Below, one piece after another: positions 13,856 to 17,391 of a stretch of DNA of 17,391 nt (positions within the stretch are counted from its first letter, which is position 1; each line of letters starts with the position of its first letter). The translations under genes and the position numbers were made by a program. The notes under the pieces were generated by a model, which did not search any database, was not told the origin of the DNA, and saw only the letters and a program-made list of their open reading frames with translations. The stretch is from Chloroflexota bacterium. Lineage in GTDB: Bacteria > Chloroflexota > Anaerolineae > B4-G1 > SLSP01. The stretch is taken from contig JAAZNO010000690.1 of assembly GCA_012798275.1 (NCBI GenBank), forward strand, positions 1 to 17,391. Reading direction: 5' to 3'.

Positions 13856-16678
13856 TTAGCTCCGCCAGCGATAGTCGTTTCCCATCGCCTGGGTGAAGTC
13901 CAGCAGAATTTGGTCCTTGTTGTGCAATTCCCACTGATCGCCTGACCAGCGGTACAGCAGCAGCCCGTGGATTTGCTGGATGTAGGGGATGCTGTTCCAG
14001 CGGTGGATTTCCTGATAGGCGGCGCGTACCCAATTGATGTTGGCGTTGATCCAGCCCTGCTGGGTGGGATCCTCACAGCCAGGGGCCGCTGGGGGACGAC
14101 AGAGGTGATTCGTCTCGCCGATGATCACCGGCACCTGTTTCCACCTGGCGGGAATCCGTTCCATGAATTGCCGATAGGTCTGGAAGTCGAAGTAGTGGTC
14201 GGTCATGAAATCGGCGAAGGAGGTGAGCGAGGTGATGGCGCTCACGGAAGGTCCGTGGGTGTAGGCGTGGAGGATGAAGGCGTCGAGCGCCGGGATGGCG
14301 TCCAGCATCTCCTGGAAATATTCCAGCGGGCGATAGCGCCGGTTGACCCGCTGCATCGGCGTGGAATTGTAGGGATCAACCGCGGCGGGGGCGACGTAGG
14401 CCTGCGGCAGGACGCTTTTGACCGCCGCGTAGACTTTGTTGAAGGCGCGGGCGTACAGCTGCGGCGTGATGTTTTCCCGAATCACCCCCACATCTCCCGG
14501 ATGTTCGCTGGGGTTGTTGGGCTCGTTGCCGATCTGGAGGATCCAGGTGTAATGCGAGGCAGGCTCTTCGTCATGTTTGAGGTAGAGCTCCACCCAGCGG
14601 GCGCAGGTCGCGGCAAAGGCGTCGTAGAGGGGGGAATCGGGCAAGGTCCCTGAGGGATAGTAGCTGTGGTTCAGCCGCACGACGACGCCGTAGCCTGCCC
14701 GTGACCAATCCCAGAGCCTCTGTCGCCATTCCTCGTTGAAGCCCATGGCGGGATTGGAGCCGATCGCCTGCGTGAAGAGAATCCAGCCGCGTTTGCCGCT
14801 GCTCTCGAAGAGCTGTCGGATGCGCTGTCGTTGTTCGGGCGTGTCGTCGGCGATATCGGCGGTGTGCATCCCGAAAAGCCAGGCGGAGCGGCCGTAGGGG
14901 AGTTTGGCGTCGTTGGCCGGCCGGCGGGTATCCGGCGCTTCGGGCGCCCGCAGCTGCATGACCGGCACATATCCCTCGCGGCGCGAGGGCGTGCGCACCT
15001 GGAGCCAGGCGCCGAATTGCTCCAGTTTGTCGGCGGTGACGTCGGGCGCTTCCAGCGATTCGAGCACGGTGGCGTGGGGCATCCACCAGCCGGGGGCGGC
15101 CTCGGGGTCGGGCGCGGCGCGCAGCTGCACGCCGGCCTGCGGGCTTTCGACGAGCACGTAGCGGACCTCGGCGGTGGTTCGCACGTAAGGGCGCAGATAC
15201 CAGGCGGCCACATAGCCTTCCAGCCCGTTGGGGGTGACAATTCGCAACCAGTCGCCCTCTTGCCCCACCTTGCGCTGCGTTTCGGCGTCGGATTCCAGCG
15301 AGAAAAGCACGCTGCCGTGCGGCGCCTGTCCGATCTGACCGTGCGTGCTCGAAGGCCCATGGCGGATGGCGAGGTAGCCCTCCTCTGGATTGTGGACGCG
15401 CACGCGCAACCCCGGGGTGGCAGGGGCGAGAGGATCGTAGGGGCTGAGATACCAGGCCGCAGCCCAGACGGTCGGGCCCTCCGGTTCGACCTGGACGTGC
15501 AGCCAATTGCCCGCTTTCCCGACCTGCTGGAGCGCTTTGTCGGCGCCTTCCACCACTTTCAACCGCGTCCCTTTGGGGATGCGTCCCACCAACGTTGTGG
15601 GGCGGACGACGGGTTCCGAGCGCGTGTTGAGCTCGTCGGTGCTCCAAACCGTGAGCAGCTGTCCGGCAGGCGAGGCGGGAGGCGGTGCTAACGCGGGCCA
15701 TGGACCCGGTGCGCTGGACTGGAGCTGCGCTTCTGGCAGCCAGCCTTCCTGGCGGCCGGCGCGGACCCGCTGCCAGCGCTGTCCGCCGGCCGTCGTCGGC
15801 GATCCGAGGAGCTCCACTTCCGTGCCGTAGACCAGACTGGCGAACCGCGAGGCGGCATTGCCGGCGCTGGCGAACAACACCGCTCCGCCGAGGGCGTGAA
15901 TCCAGGCGGTGGGGGCGAGAGGGGGCGGGCTGCCGAGCACAAAGGCGCGAATCGGGGCAAAGTGCTCAGGGATGAGCGCCGCCGTGGTGTAGAGGCTGAA
16001 GAAGGTCGGCGCATAGCCGGCAAGGCAATCCAGCCACGTCTGGAGCACTTCCTTGCTCATCGGTTGTTGCGCCAGGTTATCCAGGTAAGGGCCGAGGACA
16101 GGATAGATGGGCAGCTGCAACCCCTGTTGGCTCATCCAGGTCGTGTTTTGCTCGTAGGTCCACTTCCCGATGACGATTTCGGGCGGTTGGAGGTACGTCC
16201 CGTAAGCCATCGGCATCAGCCCGCCCTTGCAGTAGGGCCCCATCTCGTTGAAGGGAATGCCGGCGTGATAGGTGAGCGGGGTGGGATAAGAGCACAGATA
16301 GAGCCGGTCGGGATCCACATTGGCGGCGTGCAGCTTCTCGCCCAGGGCGATGGCGGCTTCCTGGCGCCCCTCGGTAGCGCCCTCTGCGTTGAAGACGAAG
16401 CCCTCAAAGCCGGCGGTGAAAGCGTCCACGACCATTTGCGCCTCGAAATCGGGGTCGCCGAGCGTGGTGAAACTCCACGCGAAGGGGACGTATCCCGCCT
16501 GCCGGATGCGCTGCGCTGCGGTCTGCAGGGCGGTGATCACGAAGCCGGGCTTCGGCCCCAGCGGCCCCTGCCCGACTTTGTACAGCACATGGGTGATGCT
16601 CATGGCCGGGGCGATCATCAGCGCCTGTTCCAGTTCCCAGAGTCGCCAGGCCCATAGGCCTTTACCTTGCAGGATCAT
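13856..16678 (-). CDS. Large protein with N-terminal barrel-like domain, four SH3b repeats and C-terminal clan GH-A glycosidase domain
   Basis: The 940-residue product has three parts. Residues about 1-260 look like a TIM-barrel-type enzyme domain (strands such as FVFNAEG and LYLCSYPTP) of unknown activity. Residues about 270-577 hold four SH3b-like repeats that each end in a Gly/Trp-x-x-Tyr or Leu pattern (EGWLPEAQL, VWAAAWYLSP, EGYVAAWYLRP, EGYVPVMQL). Residues about 597-940 are a clan GH-A glycosidase with GNEPN (acid/base Glu719), HAYTHG, and IGETN (nucleophile Glu855). The substrate is unknown; beta-glucan or xylan-like chains are possible. There is no signal peptide or membrane helix. 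The ATG is chosen because AGGAGG lies six bases upstream. An in-frame upstream start at 16723 lacks a ribosome site. Confidence 0.85.
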   Translation of the reverse strand: MILQGKGLWAWRLWELEQALMIAPAMSITHVLYKVGQGPLGPKPGFVITALQTAAQRIRQAGYVPFAWSFTTLGDPDFEAQMVVDAFTAGFEGFVFNAEGATEGRQEAAIALGEKLHAANVDPDRLYLCSYPTPLTYHAGIPFNEMGPYCKGGLMPMAYGTYLQPPEIVIGKWTYEQNTTWMSQQGLQLPIYPVLGPYLDNLAQQPMSKEVLQTWLDCLAGYAPTFFSLYTTAALIPEHFAPIRAFVLGSPPPLAPTAWIHALGGAVLFASAGNAASRFASLVYGTEVELLGSPTTAGGQRWQRVRAGRQEGWLPEAQLQSSAPGPWPALAPPPASPAGQLLTVWSTDELNTRSEPVVRPTTLVGRIPKGTRLKVVEGADKALQQVGKAGNWLHVQVEPEGPTVWAAAWYLSPYDPLAPATPGLRVRVHNPEEGYLAIRHGPSSTHGQIGQAPHGSVLFSLESDAETQRKVGQEGDWLRIVTPNGLEGYVAAWYLRPYVRTTAEVRYVLVESPQAGVQLRAAPDPEAAPGWWMPHATVLESLEAPDVTADKLEQFGAWLQVRTPSRREGYVPVMQLRAPEAPDTRRPANDAKLPYGRSAWLFGMHTADIADDTPEQRQRIRQLFESSGKRGWILFTQAIGSNPAMGFNEEWRQRLWDWSRAGYGVVVRLNHSYYPSGTLPDSPLYDAFAATCARWVELYLKHDEEPASHYTWILQIGNEPNNPSEHPGDVGVIRENITPQLYARAFNKVYAAVKSVLPQAYVAPAAVDPYNSTPMQRVNRRYRPLEYFQEMLDAIPALDAFILHAYTHGPSVSAITSLTSFADFMTDHYFDFQTYRQFMERIPARWKQVPVIIGETNHLCRPPAAPGCEDPTQQGWINANINWVRAAYQEIHRWNSIPYIQQIHGLLLYRWSGDQWELHNKDQILLDFTQAMGNDYRWRS

Positions 16679-16812
16679 CGTTTGCCTCCTTCGAAAATGG
16701 CCCCGAATGAACACGAATTTCACGAATCAGAGTAACTGTTCAGCCACTGACTAAAAAAACGGAAGATTCCCTGACGGTTACTGAAGATTAAAAATCAATT
16801 TTTGCTCCCTAT

Positions 16813-16836
16813 CCCCTTCCCCTTCCCCTTCCCCCC
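16813..16836 (-). other. G-quadruplex motif on the coding strand upstream of the glycosidase gene
   Basis: On the - strand this reads G6-AA-G4-AA-G4-AA-G4, with three 2-base loops. It ends about 135 bases before the glycosidase ATG and overlaps the left arm of the first hairpin. A G-quadruplex is predicted from sequence only. Confidence 0.6.
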
Positions 16837-16868
16837 GCGCTGCGCGGGGGGAAGGGGAACTTTTTTTT
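16823..16868 (+). repeat. First long perfect hairpin of a tandem array, followed by T8
   Basis: The arms are 18 bp each (16823-16840 and 16842-16859) with a single central base, read as CCCCGCGC-T-GCGCGGGG in the middle. A run of eight T follows at 16861-16868, so on the + strand it looks like a terminator. No + strand gene lies upstream that would need it. Confidence 0.75.
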
Positions 16869-16870
16869 GT

Positions 16871-16909
16871 GGGGCTTTGCAGGCGGGCTATGCCCGCCTG
16901 CAAAGCCCC
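16871..16909 (+). repeat. Second long perfect hairpin of the array, followed by a T-run
   Basis: Arms of 18 bp (GGGGCTTTGCAGGCGGGC at 16871-16888 and its complement at 16892-16909) close a TAT loop. C then TTATTTTTT follows. Confidence 0.75.
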
Positions 16910-16920
16910 CTTATTTTTTC

Positions 16921-16958
16921 TCCCCTCCCCAACGGCGTATGCGCCGTTGGGGAGGGGA
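16921..16958 (+). repeat. Third long perfect hairpin of the array
   Basis: Arms of 17 bp (TCCCCTCCCCAACGGCG at 16921-16937 and its complement at 16942-16958) close a TATG loop. There is no T-run after it. The right arm overlaps a second G-quadruplex motif. Confidence 0.75.
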
Positions 16959-16970
16959 CAGGGGGTGGGG
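16949..16970 (+). other. G-quadruplex motif on the + strand
   Basis: The + strand reads G4-A-G4-ACA-G5-T-G4, with loops of one to three bases, a strong predicted quadruplex. It is the right-hand counterpart of the motif at 16813-16836, on the opposite strand. Confidence 0.6.
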
Positions 16971-17013
16971 CAAAAGCCCGAACCGGTGAGCCGTTGCCGT
17001 CGCTGCTCACGAC

Positions 17014-17391
17014 TCATATTTTCATCCTTGGATGATGTGCGCCAGCACCTGGCGTCTCCCTGGAAAGGCCGCGGCGGTTTGTCCCGCTGACCCAGGGGGA
17101 ATCCCGCACCAGGAAACGCCAGGGCGCGGTGCGGGCGGCCTCATCGCCCGTGACGCCGATGCGCGGTCCCTGCATCACGTCCCCAACAACAATGTCGGCA
17201 TCGGGCTCGATCCAGAGCGGCGCCCCCGGGGCGCACACATCCACCCCATTGAGGCTGCGGTCAATGGCGAGCGCCTGGCAGAGCCGTCCCGGCCCTCTGG
17301 CAAGATCGCGCCGGGCGATGGACGCGCCGCGCCGTTGCTGTTGGATTTCGATCCCCTCGACCGGCTCCAGGGCCCGGATAAGGACGGCGGC
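17014..17391 (-). CDS. 3-methyladenine DNA glycosylase (AAG/MPG family), C-terminal part
   Basis: The window holds 125 codons and the stop; the start lies beyond the right edge. The visible part carries family motifs: VLIRALEPVEG near the edge, DLARGPGRLCQAL, IDRSLNGVD, LWIEPDAD, GPRIGVTGDEAART and PWRFLVRDSPWVS. The enzyme removes alkylated purines such as 3-methyladenine from DNA as the first step of base excision repair. The catalytic Glu region of the family is probably off the edge. After the conserved end (DSPWVS) there are about 24 extra residues (GTNRRGLSRETPG and on) that I do not recognise as part of the family. The stop is close to the hairpin array. Confidence 0.93.
   Translation of the reverse strand, partial: AAVLIRALEPVEGIEIQQQRRGASIARRDLARGPGRLCQALAIDRSLNGVDVCAPGAPLWIEPDADIVVGDVMQGPRIGVTGDEAARTAPWRFLVRDSPWVSGTNRRGLSRETPGAGAHHPRMKI

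Larger units (their letters stand above)
16679..17013. other. 335-base intergenic region between glycosidase and DNA glycosylase genes
   Basis: This gap holds the ribosome site of the glycosidase gene (16685-16690), a near repeat CACGAATT/CACGAATC at 16714-16729, the inverted repeat AAAAAT-CA-ATTTTT at 16790-16803, the three-hairpin array with its quadruplex motifs, and a GTGAGC-N13-GCTCAC inverted repeat at 16986-17010. No convincing promoter or gene was found. Confidence 0.6.

Noticed and set aside
16823..16958. Terminators of the 3-methyladenine glycosylase gene
   Set aside because: The T-runs follow the hairpins on the + strand; on the - strand, the direction of that gene, A-rich sequence follows instead. 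Termination without U-tracts cannot be excluded.
16813..16970. CRISPR array
   Set aside because: The three hairpins differ in sequence, have no equal-length spacers, and no cas gene is present.

Overview
The window looks like a piece of a GC-rich chromosome from a member of the Chloroflexota, probably Anaerolineae or a close relative. This is an inference from content, with no database search. The signs are a lipoprotein with a long Thr/Pro linker, the gene set Asp23-FakA-DegV-DegV-RecG-CoaD, a cDPG-synthetase-like GTPase, and a large glycosidase with bacterial SH3 repeats.

Layout from left to right. Positions 1-81 are the 3' end of a 5S rRNA, followed by a hairpin. A secreted lipoprotein esterase (256-1308, +) converges on an RpiR-type sugar-phosphate regulator (1380-2267, -) across a shared hairpin terminator. 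The regulator is divergent from rpe (2475-3149, +), which appears to be leaderless. rpe converges on rpmB (L28, 3239-3418, -), again across a shared terminator. A tight + strand cluster then runs from 3496 to 10294: Asp23-family protein, FakA, two DegV/FakB proteins, RecG and CoaD. Next come a coiled-coil protein (10441-10908), a consensus promoter with rpmF (L32), a second Asp23 protein paired with nusB, and a cDPG-synthetase-like P-loop protein (12459-13775). On the - strand, 13856-16678 encodes a 940-residue protein with a barrel-like N-terminal domain, four SH3b-like repeats and a C-terminal clan GH-A glycosidase. The right edge (17014-17391, -) carries the C-terminal part of a 3-methyladenine DNA glycosylase.

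Functionally, the central cluster joins exogenous fatty-acid activation (FakA kinase with two acyl carriers), replication-fork repair (RecG) and coenzyme A synthesis (CoaD), so lipid and CoA metabolism are linked. The right-hand cluster is translation and transcription housekeeping (L32, NusB). The rpiR/rpe pair suggests local control of the pentose phosphate pathway.

The least explained structure is at 16813-16970. Three long perfect hairpins stand in tandem, with a strong G-quadruplex motif at each end on opposite strands. Other points worth a look are residue changes in FakA and in the first DegV protein, the architecture of the double-domain glycosidase without a signal peptide, and a coiled-coil protein in a SepIVA-like position.
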